This document shows positions 49,171 through 57,706 of a stretch of 64,000 bases of DNA, piece after piece. The stretch covers positions 32,471-96,470 of the IMG/VR virus record IMGVR_UViG_3300008448_008955. One strand, 5' to 3'. This DNA is from a virus. A model generated the notes under the pieces. It was not told where the DNA came from. It searched no databases and saw only the letters and a program-made list of their open reading frames with translations. A program made the position numbers and the translations under genes. Numbering within the stretch: position 1 is the first letter of the stretch; every line of letters starts with the position of its first letter.

Positions 49171-52100
49171 TTAGGCTGCTGCTCCAGAGATCTCACCAGT
49201 GTTCTTGATGCGCAATGGAATGTAGATAAACTCCACTGCTTTCACTGGTTCGATGGCAACGTCTACCCACAGCTCGTTACGATCAATACGTGCAGGTGTG
49301 TTGTTGCTCAAGTCACACACTACCAAGTAGTCGTAGATTGCTCGCTTAGAAATCAAGTCAATCATCAAACTGTTGACGGTGTTACTGATCTCGTTACGAG
49401 TAATTTCGTCGTTGGGTTCAAACAAGTACAACTTGCCAATCTCTTCCAAGCGTCCACGCAAGAACGCAACCAAACGTGATACGTTGATACGATCCAGTGC
49501 ACTGGTAATGCTGGTTGTGGTCTTGTTACCAAAGTTGGTAATGCCCACGCCTGGAATAAAGGTAATTGGGTTGATGTCGTTTTCATACAGCACATCTCTA
49601 ATACCTTGTCCCACGTTGATTTGAATAAACTCACCTGTGGTAGAATCAATGTAACCAATTGCTGTGGCGTTGTCCACAACACCGCGACGTGTACCAGCAG
49701 GTGCTAGCCATGGATAGCTTACACTGTCACTGCGGATGATTGTTCTCATCATCATGTGACTTGGTGCTGTGACCACTGGGTTACCTGACAAGTCTGTGGT
49801 CTGGCAACTTGGATAGAATGTGGCCATGTACTGGCTAGCAGAAACCAAACCATCTTCTGTTGGCAAACCTAGACCGTTGTTATTGGTAGCCCATGCAGCA
49901 AGATCTGTTCCTGTAGATGGCAGACGCATTGGTGTGTCGCCTACCACAAACAAGGTGTTGTTACGCTCGTTGCTGAGTGCAATCATGTTAGGCATCAGTT
50001 CAGGATAAGCAGGTGTAGCAATCAAGCTGTACAAGCTTTGTTCTTCACGTGCAGCACTGCTGGTGTCAATACCACTCTTCAGTGCTTCAACTACCATTTG
50101 GCGTTGAGCCTGACGTCCTGACCACATCGATCCGTTGTCTTTGTTGCCACTGGCAGTTACCCAGGTGTTGGTATCAATCACAGACCAATAGGTTGTGTTG
50201 GTAGGTGCGGTTCCCACACTTGGAGGTGCAAGCTTGCACACATAGATGATGCCGTTGTAGACCACAAAGTCATTGTAGACATACACGGTTGTTGCAGAAT
50301 AGGCATCAACACTGTAGTCGGTGCTTTCAGTATTAAAATAGTCTAATGCAAAACGCTTGACATTGTAGCCACTGCGACGAGTGTTAAACAACAACATACC
50401 TTGAGGATATAGAGCTGGATTAGGAGCATCAAGATCCAAATAGTTTGCACCAGTTCCAGTATTCAATGATACAATGGATGGTACAGGATCAGCTATGGGA
50501 TCTACAGTACCTGTTGAACTCCAACGTGCATCGGCAAACAAGATACCATTCTCACTAACCTGATCTGATGTATCAACTGCCACCCATTGGCTCACGCCAT
50601 TTAGTGGTTCCCAACGATACAGTTTAGGATAATTTTCTAAGTCGCTGGTATCAATCCACAAATCGCCAAGTTGCAATGGGCTTGTGTTGGCATCTGTCTG
50701 TGTAGTTGGTGCTGTAGCAGCAACAATAGGACCTGCAACGTTAGTCAAGCTGAGGTTAAAACCGCGAACGTCGTTAGTGACGTTTCGATATCCTGTCCAG
50801 GCACCGTTGTTTTGAATCATGATGTCAGCTTCGCTTACGGTGCTATAGTACCACAGGCGTCCATCTGCTGGATCTTGGTCCGGTGCTGTGGTGCTGGCGG
50901 TGTATGTAAACAGTGGAGAAGCTACCCAGTTAGATAATACTAATGTATTGGCAAATGTACCTGATGCTCGACACAATGGGGTACTTGCAGTAAAACCAGC
51001 CAACGCAACTGGTGTTCCAGAAACGTCAGTTAGACTAATTGTTCCGCCCTGGGAATGGGTAAACACAATATATCCATCACTGTTGATAGAAGCACTTGTG
51101 TAAGGAGCATTAGCCGCACTGACCGCAGTAACAAAATCTGTAGGTGTTGTTCCAGCTAATGTTACAAGGTACGGACCAGCAAAGGCGTCTGATCCTGCTT
51201 CGGTTACTCTAATCTGGAAACTGTTGCCAATGCTAAAAACTGCATCGTTGATGCTGGATGTGACTACTGTGGCTCCTAGTGCATATCGTTTGAATATGGT
51301 AAAGGCAGCTGATATTATACCACCAGTATTGAGCTGATTATTATTCCATTGAATGTAAGTTGTGCCAACAGGAATATTTTTTCCGCCGCCTGCTGGATCA
51401 AGACCATAAGTTGCTGTTGCGAAATTCCCATATGCTGGAGTTGTTTGTGCAACAAACGTTCCCAGTGCAGCATTGTACACCCGCATAACAATGTTTAATC
51501 CATTGTTTGCTGGGCTCATGTTATTCCAGATAGAACCAGTAGGGCGTGGACTTGTATCTGTGCTTCTCCAACGAGGAGCCTGATAGCTGTATGCAGGCAA
51601 ATAAGTTGGTGCTGCATACTCACCAGTTAAAAGTCCAAGGCTAGCTAGCAACACAGATCCGTTGTTAGGACCTGCATCAATGGTAATCAAACCGTTGTTG
51701 CTCAGTGTTGAACCATCGTTGGCTGCGGTAGAATCCGCATATATAACCAACTTACCGCTGCTGACACCAGCCGAAACACCAGTGATGTTGGTGTCGTTGA
51801 TGGCCTGCGCATATCCAGCTACTGTGGCTGCGGTTCCGTTGAATCCCACAGCAACCAAACTGTCGTTGATGAAGAGGTCATAGCCGTTGACCAGAGAAGT
51901 TGGGGTACCAGTACCGGTCACTGTAGGCCAGCTGTCTTTCCAGGCATTGGTTCCCAACTGCACCCATTGGTTGCTGGTATTTTTGTAATAGATTGGAATA
52001 TCAACAGCTTGTTCAACTACTGCGTAGTCGCCAATACTACCAATGCTTTGCAATGGGGCATAGTTTCCGCTGCCTGCGTTGACTACATCTGTGTCTTCGG

Positions 52101-52593
52101 TAATTATCAGCGGTGTTTTTACTGTAAATGTTGCAGTGGTTTGGTTCCATTCCTGGATACCCCAGACACTATTTGCGGCATCTAGCCAGTAGCTGCCAGA
52201 TTCTGCGTTACCAGTAGGACGACTCAAGCTAGCAGTAAGTTCTGACAAATCAATGTCCACACGCTGAACATAAGCACGATTGGTAATGCCCAATGAACTA
52301 TATGCAGCAAGCAAACCGTATTCGTTGAGTTCGTAACCGTTGATAGGTGTACCAGCAGTGGTCTGATAGAAGAATGGCACGCCAAAAGTGGCAGCCAAAT
52401 CACGCTGACTGGTGATGAGATATGTTTTGTTAGCATTTGCTGCTAAGGTACCTGGAGCTACACCGATTCCACTAGCACTGATTTTGTTCTGTGCTGTGGC
52501 GATGAGAAAATAAGGTACTGTGTTGACAGCAGAAGGGATATATTGACTTTCGTCAATTACTGTTACTTCTACGCCTGGTGATACTAGAGCCAT
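49171..52593 (-). CDS. 18: Tail sheath protein (gp18), enlarged
   Basis: An 1140-aa protein (ATG at 52593 after AAAAGGAATT). The N-terminus SPGVEVTVIDESQYIPSAVN and the C-terminal third (SYPWLAPAGTRRG, DVLYENDINPITFIPGVGIT, the KRAIYDYLVVCDLSNNTPAR segment) match gp18. T4 gp18 has 659 residues, so about 450 extra residues lie in the middle, made of Ig-like and WY-rich segments including a CBM5/12-like unit at about 764-808. Contractile sheath. Its late box is perfect. Confidence 0.93.
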   Translation of the reverse strand: MALVSPGVEVTVIDESQYIPSAVNTVPYFLIATAQNKISASGIGVAPGTLAANANKTYLITSQRDLAATFGVPFFYQTTAGTPINGYELNEYGLLAAYSSLGITNRAYVQRVDIDLSELTASLSRPTGNAESGSYWLDAANSVWGIQEWNQTTATFTVKTPLIITEDTDVVNAGSGNYAPLQSIGSIGDYAVVEQAVDIPIYYKNTSNQWVQLGTNAWKDSWPTVTGTGTPTSLVNGYDLFINDSLVAVGFNGTAATVAGYAQAINDTNITGVSAGVSSGKLVIYADSTAANDGSTLSNNGLITIDAGPNNGSVLLASLGLLTGEYAAPTYLPAYSYQAPRWRSTDTSPRPTGSIWNNMSPANNGLNIVMRVYNAALGTFVAQTTPAYGNFATATYGLDPAGGGKNIPVGTTYIQWNNNQLNTGGIISAAFTIFKRYALGATVVTSSINDAVFSIGNSFQIRVTEAGSDAFAGPYLVTLAGTTPTDFVTAVSAANAPYTSASINSDGYIVFTHSQGGTISLTDVSGTPVALAGFTASTPLCRASGTFANTLVLSNWVASPLFTYTASTTAPDQDPADGRLWYYSTVSEADIMIQNNGAWTGYRNVTNDVRGFNLSLTNVAGPIVAATAPTTQTDANTSPLQLGDLWIDTSDLENYPKLYRWEPLNGVSQWVAVDTSDQVSENGILFADARWSSTGTVDPIADPVPSIVSLNTGTGANYLDLDAPNPALYPQGMLLFNTRRSGYNVKRFALDYFNTESTDYSVDAYSATTVYVYNDFVVYNGIIYVCKLAPPSVGTAPTNTTYWSVIDTNTWVTASGNKDNGSMWSGRQAQRQMVVEALKSGIDTSSAAREEQSLYSLIATPAYPELMPNMIALSNERNNTLFVVGDTPMRLPSTGTDLAAWATNNNGLGLPTEDGLVSASQYMATFYPSCQTTDLSGNPVVTAPSHMMMRTIIRSDSVSYPWLAPAGTRRGVVDNATAIGYIDSTTGEFIQINVGQGIRDVLYENDINPITFIPGVGITNFGNKTTTSITSALDRINVSRLVAFLRGRLEEIGKLYLFEPNDEITRNEISNTVNSLMIDLISKRAIYDYLVVCDLSNNTPARIDRNELWVDVAIEPVKAVEFIYIPLRIKNTGEISGAAA

Positions 52594-52618
52594 GGTCAAT
52601 TCCTTTTCAAGATATCAA

Positions 52619-52626
52619 TATTTATA
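52619..52626 (-). promoter_or_regulatory. Consensus late promoter TATAAATA
   Basis: Exact TATAAATA 25 bases before the sheath ATG at 52593, with AAAAGGAATT as ribosome site. Confidence 0.75.
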
Positions 52627-52675
52627 GATATCTTCCAAAATCGCCGTTCTACGTTGCCCTTTGGCAAAGGTCCAC

Positions 52676-52683
52676 CATAAATA
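52676..52683 (+). promoter_or_regulatory. Late-type box CATAAATA, near-leaderless
   Basis: CATAAATA four bases before the ATG at 52688. AAAGG lies about 20 bases upstream, too far to serve as a ribosome site. Confidence 0.55.
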
Positions 52684-52687
52684 CCGC

Positions 52688-53035
52688 ATGCAAAGACCCG
52701 TGTGCCAGGCCTGTAATCAAAAATCTTGTGCTGTGAACTACGTCAAAGACGGAGTCAAGCACTATCGCAGTCGCTGTGACAACTGCTTGCGCAAAGGACG
52801 TGGCCTTAAAAAAAGAACACCCCGCTGGGAGGCAGCAGGGTACAAGAAGAAAATGACATGCGATCGTTGCGGATTCAAAGCCCGCTATTCAGCACAAACT
52901 CTAGTGTATCATGTGGATGGTGATCTTAACAATGTCACTCAAAAGAATCTTAAAACAGTGTGCCGTAATTGTGAAGTCGATTTAGCAAAAACTGATTCAG
53001 TGTGGCGGCCTGGTGATTTGCAACCAGACGTGTAA
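52688..53035 (+). CDS. HNH-type zinc-ribbon nuclease-like protein
   Basis: A 115-aa protein with four CxxC pairs (6-9, 30-33, 58-61, 92-95). The last third reads YHVDGDLNNVTQKNLKTVC, the HNH finger with H75, D77, N81/N82 and N87. A TTG 27 bases upstream could extend it, but the ATG at 52688 after the late box fits better. HNH proteins nick or cut DNA; in T4-like phages they may be homing or packaging nucleases. Overlaps the kinase gene by 86 bases. Confidence 0.7.
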   Translation: MQRPVCQACNQKSCAVNYVKDGVKHYRSRCDNCLRKGRGLKKRTPRWEAAGYKKKMTCDRCGFKARYSAQTLVYHVDGDLNNVTQKNLKTVCRNCEVDLAKTDSVWRPGDLQPDV

Positions 53036-53519
53036 CTAACTCACGTGTGTTGCGCTTGAGATCTTCTAACGTGCCATTGTTATCAATTACATAATCAGCC
53101 ATCCAGATTTCCAAGCTCATGCTAGACTTGTCTTCAGCTGGCAAATGATCACTGCGATCCACCCAGACAGCAAAGTCAAACACACCTGTATTACGCATGG
53201 CATGAAACTCTGATTTGTTGCGCAATCCGCAGTAGATTTGATTTTCAGCAAAAATTTCCCTGCCTAATCGAGCATAATCATCCCGACAATACTCATGAAT
53301 CATGTCGTACCACTCAGCACGATGATTGTGCCTATCTTCAAAACACTGCTCATAACTGGTGTACCCATACTTGAGTTTGAGCTCATTGTAGATAAACTTT
53401 TCCGCACAAAAGTCTGAACTAGAGCGGAAGCTGTAGTTAAATTCTTCACGTAGAATATCACATACAGTATCTTTACCATGGCGAGCATTGCCAATGATCA
53501 GCAGTTTAGGAAGGGTCAT
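52950..53519 (-). CDS. Deoxynucleoside monophosphate kinase-like protein
   Basis: A 189-aa protein. P-loop GNARHGKDTVCDIL at 10-23, a lid-like segment (DRHNHRAEWYDMIHEYCRD) and ADYVIDNNGTLEDLKRNTRE match T4 gp1 dNMP kinase type proteins. They phosphorylate dNMPs (dTMP, dGMP, 5hmdCMP) for DNA synthesis. Substrate specificity is not readable. Coupled to the exonuclease upstream by a four-base overlap. Confidence 0.75.
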   Translation of the reverse strand: MTLPKLLIIGNARHGKDTVCDILREEFNYSFRSSSDFCAEKFIYNELKLKYGYTSYEQCFEDRHNHRAEWYDMIHEYCRDDYARLGREIFAENQIYCGLRNKSEFHAMRNTGVFDFAVWVDRSDHLPAEDKSSMSLEIWMADYVIDNNGTLEDLKRNTRELVTRLVANHQAATLNQFLLNRLHNYGTLF

Positions 53520-54040
53520 TTGAGTTGGGTTACGTTAAGGTGTTTTAGGGTACGTTGCAACATACCAATCTGTCTGCGACAGTCTTCTAGTGCATGATGG
53601 CTTGTAGGAGGAATGGGCTGATCTGGCCATAGGCTAAACACTGTACGACTGTCACGAACTGCATAGAATTTCCAAGGCAATGCTTTACCGTAGCTCTTGT
53701 AAGCATGCTCAAGAATGTTCATGTCGTATGTGGGACCTTGTGCCCAGATTCTGTTGGAGTGCCAAATCAACCGACCTAACTGGTCCAATGCTTGGTCTAG
53801 GGGAATACGATCTTGTTCGTCAAACGCTTCGTCGCGCACCACAGCAGGTTGTGTGGCCCACCATTCAATGGTGCTTTGGTCAATGGCACGATCTTCTTGG
53901 CTTTCTAGTGTAATTCTGGCGTAGTAACTCTGGCCAGAATACCCCTGCCCAAACGGGTCAAAGCTCTGTGCCGCAATGGTTAAAATACAGGTGTCTGGGC
54001 CTGTTGCAAGCCCTTCTAAGTCGATCATTAAATCTGCCAT
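53516..54040 (-). CDS. DEDD-type 3'-5' exonuclease
   Basis: A 174-aa protein. MIDLEGL gives D7 and E9, PTYDMNILEHA gives D106, and HHALEDC gives H148 x4 D153, completing DEDDh. The domain resembles Rv2179c/RNase-T-like single-domain exonucleases, smaller than T4 DexA. It degrades DNA or RNA 3' ends. Six bases after a TATACT promoter, so it is probably leaderless and expressed early. Confidence 0.85.
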   Translation of the reverse strand: MADLMIDLEGLATGPDTCILTIAAQSFDPFGQGYSGQSYYARITLESQEDRAIDQSTIEWWATQPAVVRDEAFDEQDRIPLDQALDQLGRLIWHSNRIWAQGPTYDMNILEHAYKSYGKALPWKFYAVRDSRTVFSLWPDQPIPPTSHHALEDCRRQIGMLQRTLKHLNVTQLK

Positions 54041-54046
54041 ACTACA

Positions 54047-54075
54047 AGTATAACAGAATTCTAATTCTAAGTCTA
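54047..54075 (-). promoter_or_regulatory. Sigma70-type promoter of the exonuclease-kinase pair
   Basis: TAGACT (54070-54075), 17-base spacer with TGT at its end, TATACT (54047-54052), six bases before the ATG at 54040. Confidence 0.6.
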
Positions 54076-54082
54076 CAAGTGA

Positions 54083-54853
54083 TTAGCCGATTACCCAGGT
54101 CAACGGTTGCGAACCATCCATGTACAGTTTGAGTTGTTCTTCTAGAGCTGTCATGGCTTCTTTGGCTTCAGCTTTCATGGCTGCGCCGTTTAGAGTGCCG
54201 CCACCTTGTGGTCCAGCAATGGTACCAAACTTTTCACGTGCTTCGCCCACAATCATTTTGCAGTTGGCAACCATGTAGTCTTTGATCCATTGCTGAATCT
54301 GATAGTCGCTGAGTAAATTGATTTCAGGTTTGAGGTTATAGGTCCACAGTAACACATTTTCTCCAGTGCCTTTGGGATCACGAATGATCTGTAATTTTTT
54401 GGTCACTGGATTAAAAGTATAGTTCACATAACCGCCGAACATACGTGCGGCTAGTTCTACGTACTGGCTGTAGAAATCGTAGGTAGCAAGGCCACCGGCT
54501 ACGTTGAAGTTCATGAGATACACGTTCAAACTGGCCTGTGCAAACGGGTCAAAGTTTGATGCAAATGGCCCAGTGGAATCACCAAAAGTTCTACGAAATA
54601 TTTGTCTTACAGAAACAACTTCTTGCGGTAGTTGGTAAATGTTTACGTCACGTACCAGTTCCATAAAGGAATAGCTTTCCTCATAGGCATTTTGCGCACG
54701 TTGACGATAAGTGCCAATGGTTTTTTGATAGGCTGTTTCGTAGTGTGCAGGGTCCAACTCGATGTCTACGATATCGCCACCAAGTTGAAGCCGTACATAA
54801 TCATTGAGATTTTGCTTGAGAGTTTCGAGACTGTTTTGTTGCTGTTCTGCCAT
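54083..54853 (-). CDS. 13: Neck protein (gp13-like)
   Basis: A 256-aa protein with VRLQLGGDIVDIELDPAHYE near the N-terminus, a YQLPQEVVSVRQIFRR segment and a C-terminal YMVANCKMIVGEAREKFGTI, matching my picture of T4-type neck gp13 (309 aa in T4), which joins head to tail with gp14. Divergently transcribed from gp14 and gp15 and separated from them by two minus-strand genes. Hairpin leader with GGAG in the loop. Confidence 0.65.
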   Translation of the reverse strand: MAEQQQNSLETLKQNLNDYVRLQLGGDIVDIELDPAHYETAYQKTIGTYRQRAQNAYEESYSFMELVRDVNIYQLPQEVVSVRQIFRRTFGDSTGPFASNFDPFAQASLNVYLMNFNVAGGLATYDFYSQYVELAARMFGGYVNYTFNPVTKKLQIIRDPKGTGENVLLWTYNLKPEINLLSDYQIQQWIKDYMVANCKMIVGEAREKFGTIAGPQGGGTLNGAAMKAEAKEAMTALEEQLKLYMDGSQPLTWVIG

Positions 54854-54855
54854 TG

Positions 54856-54870
54856 GGGGACTCCGTCCCC
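54856..54870 (-). promoter_or_regulatory. Translation-control hairpin of the neck gene
   Basis: GGGGAC-loop-GTCCCC, with the loop holding the GGA of the only Shine-Dalgarno (GGAG) directly before the ATG at 54853. The ribosome site is thus presented or blocked by structure. Confidence 0.5.
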
Positions 54871-54872
54871 TT

Positions 54873-54880
54873 TATTTACC
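54873..54880 (-). promoter_or_regulatory. Late-type box GGTAAATA of the neck gene
   Basis: GGTAAATA upstream of the hairpin, 19 bases from the ATG at 54853. Overlaps the end of the upstream gene. Confidence 0.55.
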
Positions 54881-56015
54881 AGCTTTTTAGAATGATCAAG
54901 TTCTCTGTACCACGTCCGTTGAACGGTGTTTCTGTAGTGGTCAAGTCCTTGTAGATCTTACGGGCGGCTGGCTTGCCTGCGGCACCCATGGCTTTGAGCA
55001 CGTCAGCGGGCTTGCGCACAGTTTTTTGCTGGCTCTCTACTGTGCTAAACCCAATGACAGCATTGGATTTCACAGTAAAAACTTTGGCGTATTCGTCTGC
55101 CACAAGATGAATCAGTTTGCGTTTTTTGGTATCATACAACCAGGCTTCTGCTTTGTCTACCAGGCTGGCAGCCGGTAGACCTTTGAGTTTGAGTTCTGCA
55201 AATTCTGTTATACACTTGAACTTTGCGGCTTTCTTTTCTGGACTTACTGCTTTAACTGCACGTGGCTTGCGCTCGACCTTTTTAATCTGCACATAGGCGC
55301 CGCAGTCTGAAATTACAAGCTCACAGAACTTTACACAATTCTTCAACTGCACCTTGGTCAAATAGCCGTAGCCCTGCGTCAGGTCTGCATCCTTGCCTGC
55401 TACTGCTTCGTCAAACTCTACAAGTTTACGAGTCCAGATTTGCTTGATGTCATTGACCATTTGTGGAGCAATGTTCATTGAACGCATGAGCATCACTGGC
55501 TTGTAGTCTGCATTGAGCTTGGCACCTGACGCAATAAACTCGTCAAACAAGCCATCCATCTCACCAGCACACTCGCTGACTTTTTCTCGCAGTCGGTCCT
55601 GGATAGTGATTTTAGGCACTGCATCTTCCGCAGGTGGCGCTTCTTCTGCTTCTTCATCTTGCTTGGATTCCAAAATTTCTTTAAGCAAGTTGTCCAATTT
55701 GATCTGTTCTTGATCCGTGAGCTCTAGTCCCACCATGCTCATACGGCACAGCCAACCTGTGGTCAGTCGGATTGAGCTGTCAGGAATGCGTTTGAGTGTA
55801 CGAACGTCAGCTTTACGACCATGCAATTCCAAATAGTTTACAATCATCTCACGAGCATCTTTTTTGCTGTAAAAATAATTGTACCAAGAAAACGCATGAC
55901 TAAATGCGCTGATACGATTGTCTGTGGGTTGCACTCGCCACGTGGGCTCCATACCCATGGCATTGGTATCGGCACTACGAGGGTTCAAGGGCTTGACAGA
56001 TTTGGTTGCGATCAT
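54876..56015 (-). CDS. Hypothetical protein of T4-like phages
   Basis: A 379-aa protein. Lys/Glu-rich linkers separate two globular parts: residues 30-90 (AFSWYNYFYSKKDAREMIVN) and the C-terminal 150 (YDTKKRKLIHLVADEYAK). An alternating charged stretch near 125-140 (EEAEEAPPAE) suggests a flexible hinge. No enzymatic motif. Follows the 95-aa early gene with a nine-base gap, so it is probably in the same early transcript. Confidence 0.8.
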   Translation of the reverse strand: MIATKSVKPLNPRSADTNAMGMEPTWRVQPTDNRISAFSHAFSWYNYFYSKKDAREMIVNYLELHGRKADVRTLKRIPDSSIRLTTGWLCRMSMVGLELTDQEQIKLDNLLKEILESKQDEEAEEAPPAEDAVPKITIQDRLREKVSECAGEMDGLFDEFIASGAKLNADYKPVMLMRSMNIAPQMVNDIKQIWTRKLVEFDEAVAGKDADLTQGYGYLTKVQLKNCVKFCELVISDCGAYVQIKKVERKPRAVKAVSPEKKAAKFKCITEFAELKLKGLPAASLVDKAEAWLYDTKKRKLIHLVADEYAKVFTVKSNAVIGFSTVESQQKTVRKPADVLKAMGAAGKPAARKIYKDLTTTETPFNGRGTENLIILKSW

Positions 56016-56024
56016 AATTGTTCC

Positions 56025-56312
56025 TTACTTAGTCTTGGGCAAGTTTTTTACAGTGTCAAAAAGTTTTGCGGCACGTTTAACGTCAAAATTTTTGTGTTTA
56101 TACATCCAGGCTTTTTTGCGCTCTGCTACTTCCAGAGCTTCTGCTAGTTTCCATTTGGTGTTGAAGTCTGCAGACATTATTATACGGCTCATGTCTACAA
56201 TGTCAAGAGCATACTCTACCCATTTTTCTGTGGCTTTTACTTTGTCATAAGACTGTATAAAGCCCTTGCCTTTTGGACCTGTGTACTTTGCTACAAAGTT
56301 TGCGGCTTTCAT
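56025..56312 (-). CDS. Small early hypothetical protein
   Basis: A 95-aa basic helical protein, MKAANFVAKYTGPKGKGFIQ. It has its own perfect early promoter and a CTAGGAG-type leader. It lies next to a late box facing the other way. No known family. Confidence 0.75.
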   Translation of the reverse strand: MKAANFVAKYTGPKGKGFIQSYDKVKATEKWVEYALDIVDMSRIIMSADFNTKWKLAEALEVAERKKAWMYKHKNFDVKRAAKLFDTVKNLPKTK

Positions 56313-56340
56313 ACCATACTCCTAGAGTGGATAAGTGTGT

Positions 56341-56369
56341 ATTATAGCACTTTGGGATTTATTGGTCAA
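56341..56369 (-). promoter_or_regulatory. Early sigma70-type promoter
   Basis: TTGACC (56364-56369), 17-base spacer ending GTGC, TATAAT (56341-56346). It drives the 95- and 379-aa genes. Confidence 0.9.
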
Positions 56370-56374
56370 CCGCC

Positions 56375-56382
56375 CATAAATA
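56375..56382 (+). promoter_or_regulatory. Late-type box CATAAATA, near-leaderless
   Basis: CATAAATA seven bases before the ATG at 56390, back to back with the early promoter of the minus-strand gene. Confidence 0.6.
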
Positions 56383-56389
56383 ATGGACT

Positions 56390-57703
56390 ATGCCCCGTTT
56401 AAGCCTTTACCGCCCGAATCGTACCCGTGATTATCAATTTTTGGATCGTACCATCCGAGAGATGTACACTGTTGGGGGTGTGGACATCTACATCCACAAA
56501 TACATGGGTCCACAAACTGGCGGCGAAGATTCGGCATTTTCAGGCAATGCTGATGCCACACAGCCTGTGTATGAAACACAGAGCCCGCTGAACATACAGG
56601 ATCTGCTGTTGTTAGAAAACCGCGACAGAATATACGATCAAGACGTGTATGTCATGCGCGGAGTGTTCCAGACTCAGGACATTGATTTTGATTTAAGTCA
56701 ATTTGGATTGTTTTTAAACAACGACACCCTGTTTATCACATTCCACTACAATCGCATGATTGATGAATTTGGGCGCAAACTCATGAATGGTGACGTTTTA
56801 GAAATTCCTACACTGAAAGACTACTATCCATTGAATCCGGCTATTCCACAACCCTTGCCCAAGTATTATGTGATTCAAGACGCTGCTTTTGCATCCGAAG
56901 GATTCAGCCAAACCTGGTTGCCACACCTTTGGCGTGTGAAAGCCACACCTTTGGTCAACGCACAAGAATACAAAGACGTACTCAAAAAACCCATGGTCCA
57001 AGAGAATATCTGGGACTCAGACAATTTCTATCCTGCAGGTACTGTTGTTAATTACGGTAACACTTATTATCAGGCTGTGCAAAATGTGCCTGCAGGAACT
57101 ACTATCAACAACACCAGTTATTGGCTGGAGTACACACCGTTGACCCAGAGTGATCAAATGACCACTCGCACCAAGGATCAAGAAATCAATGATGCTATAC
57201 TTGCACAGGCCGATGTTGAAGTTCCATTAAGTGGCTACGATGTTGACAAGTTTTATATTACTCCCACGTTGGAAAATGGACAGCCTGCCAACCCTGTGGG
57301 ACTCAATACCAGTTCTACTACCACAGTAGACGGCACCGAAGGTGGTATGAACTCTACCCCTCGCGGATTTGGATATACCCTGGGCTACTTAACCGGTGAT
57401 GGCAAAGCACCAAACGGTTTCCCAGTCACTCCAGGAGTAAGCTTCCCGGACAGCCCAGTCAGCGGAGACTACGCTTTGCGGTTGGATTACTTGCCCAATC
57501 GTTTGTTCCGCTTTGATGGCAATCGTTGGGTACGTATCGAAGACAATGTTCGCACAGATCTCAACAATGGACCAAATAACAAGACCCTACGCTCAGGCTT
57601 TGTAAATAACACAGCAGAAGTTCGTACTACAGATCGCGGCATGATTCCAAGTCGCCAGAGCCTTAGCGAAATTCTCAAACCCAGAGCCGACAACGGCGGA
57701 TAA
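56390..57703 (+). CDS. 14: Neck protein (gp14-like)
   Basis: A 437-aa protein. TIREMYTVGGVDIYIHKYMG parallels T4 gp14 SIQMRGVECYYVPREYV, and the following NGDVLEIPTLKDYYPL and HLWRVKATPLV match its second strand set. T4 gp14 is 256 aa. An extra YPAGTVVNYGNTYYQAV carbohydrate-binding-like unit lies at about 217-245, and a fibre-type domain near the C-terminus. It joins head and tail together with gp13. Confidence 0.75.
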   Translation: MPRLSLYRPNRTRDYQFLDRTIREMYTVGGVDIYIHKYMGPQTGGEDSAFSGNADATQPVYETQSPLNIQDLLLLENRDRIYDQDVYVMRGVFQTQDIDFDLSQFGLFLNNDTLFITFHYNRMIDEFGRKLMNGDVLEIPTLKDYYPLNPAIPQPLPKYYVIQDAAFASEGFSQTWLPHLWRVKATPLVNAQEYKDVLKKPMVQENIWDSDNFYPAGTVVNYGNTYYQAVQNVPAGTTINNTSYWLEYTPLTQSDQMTTRTKDQEINDAILAQADVEVPLSGYDVDKFYITPTLENGQPANPVGLNTSSTTTVDGTEGGMNSTPRGFGYTLGYLTGDGKAPNGFPVTPGVSFPDSPVSGDYALRLDYLPNRLFRFDGNRWVRIEDNVRTDLNNGPNNKTLRSGFVNNTAEVRTTDRGMIPSRQSLSEILKPRADNGG

Positions 57704-57706
57704 ACA

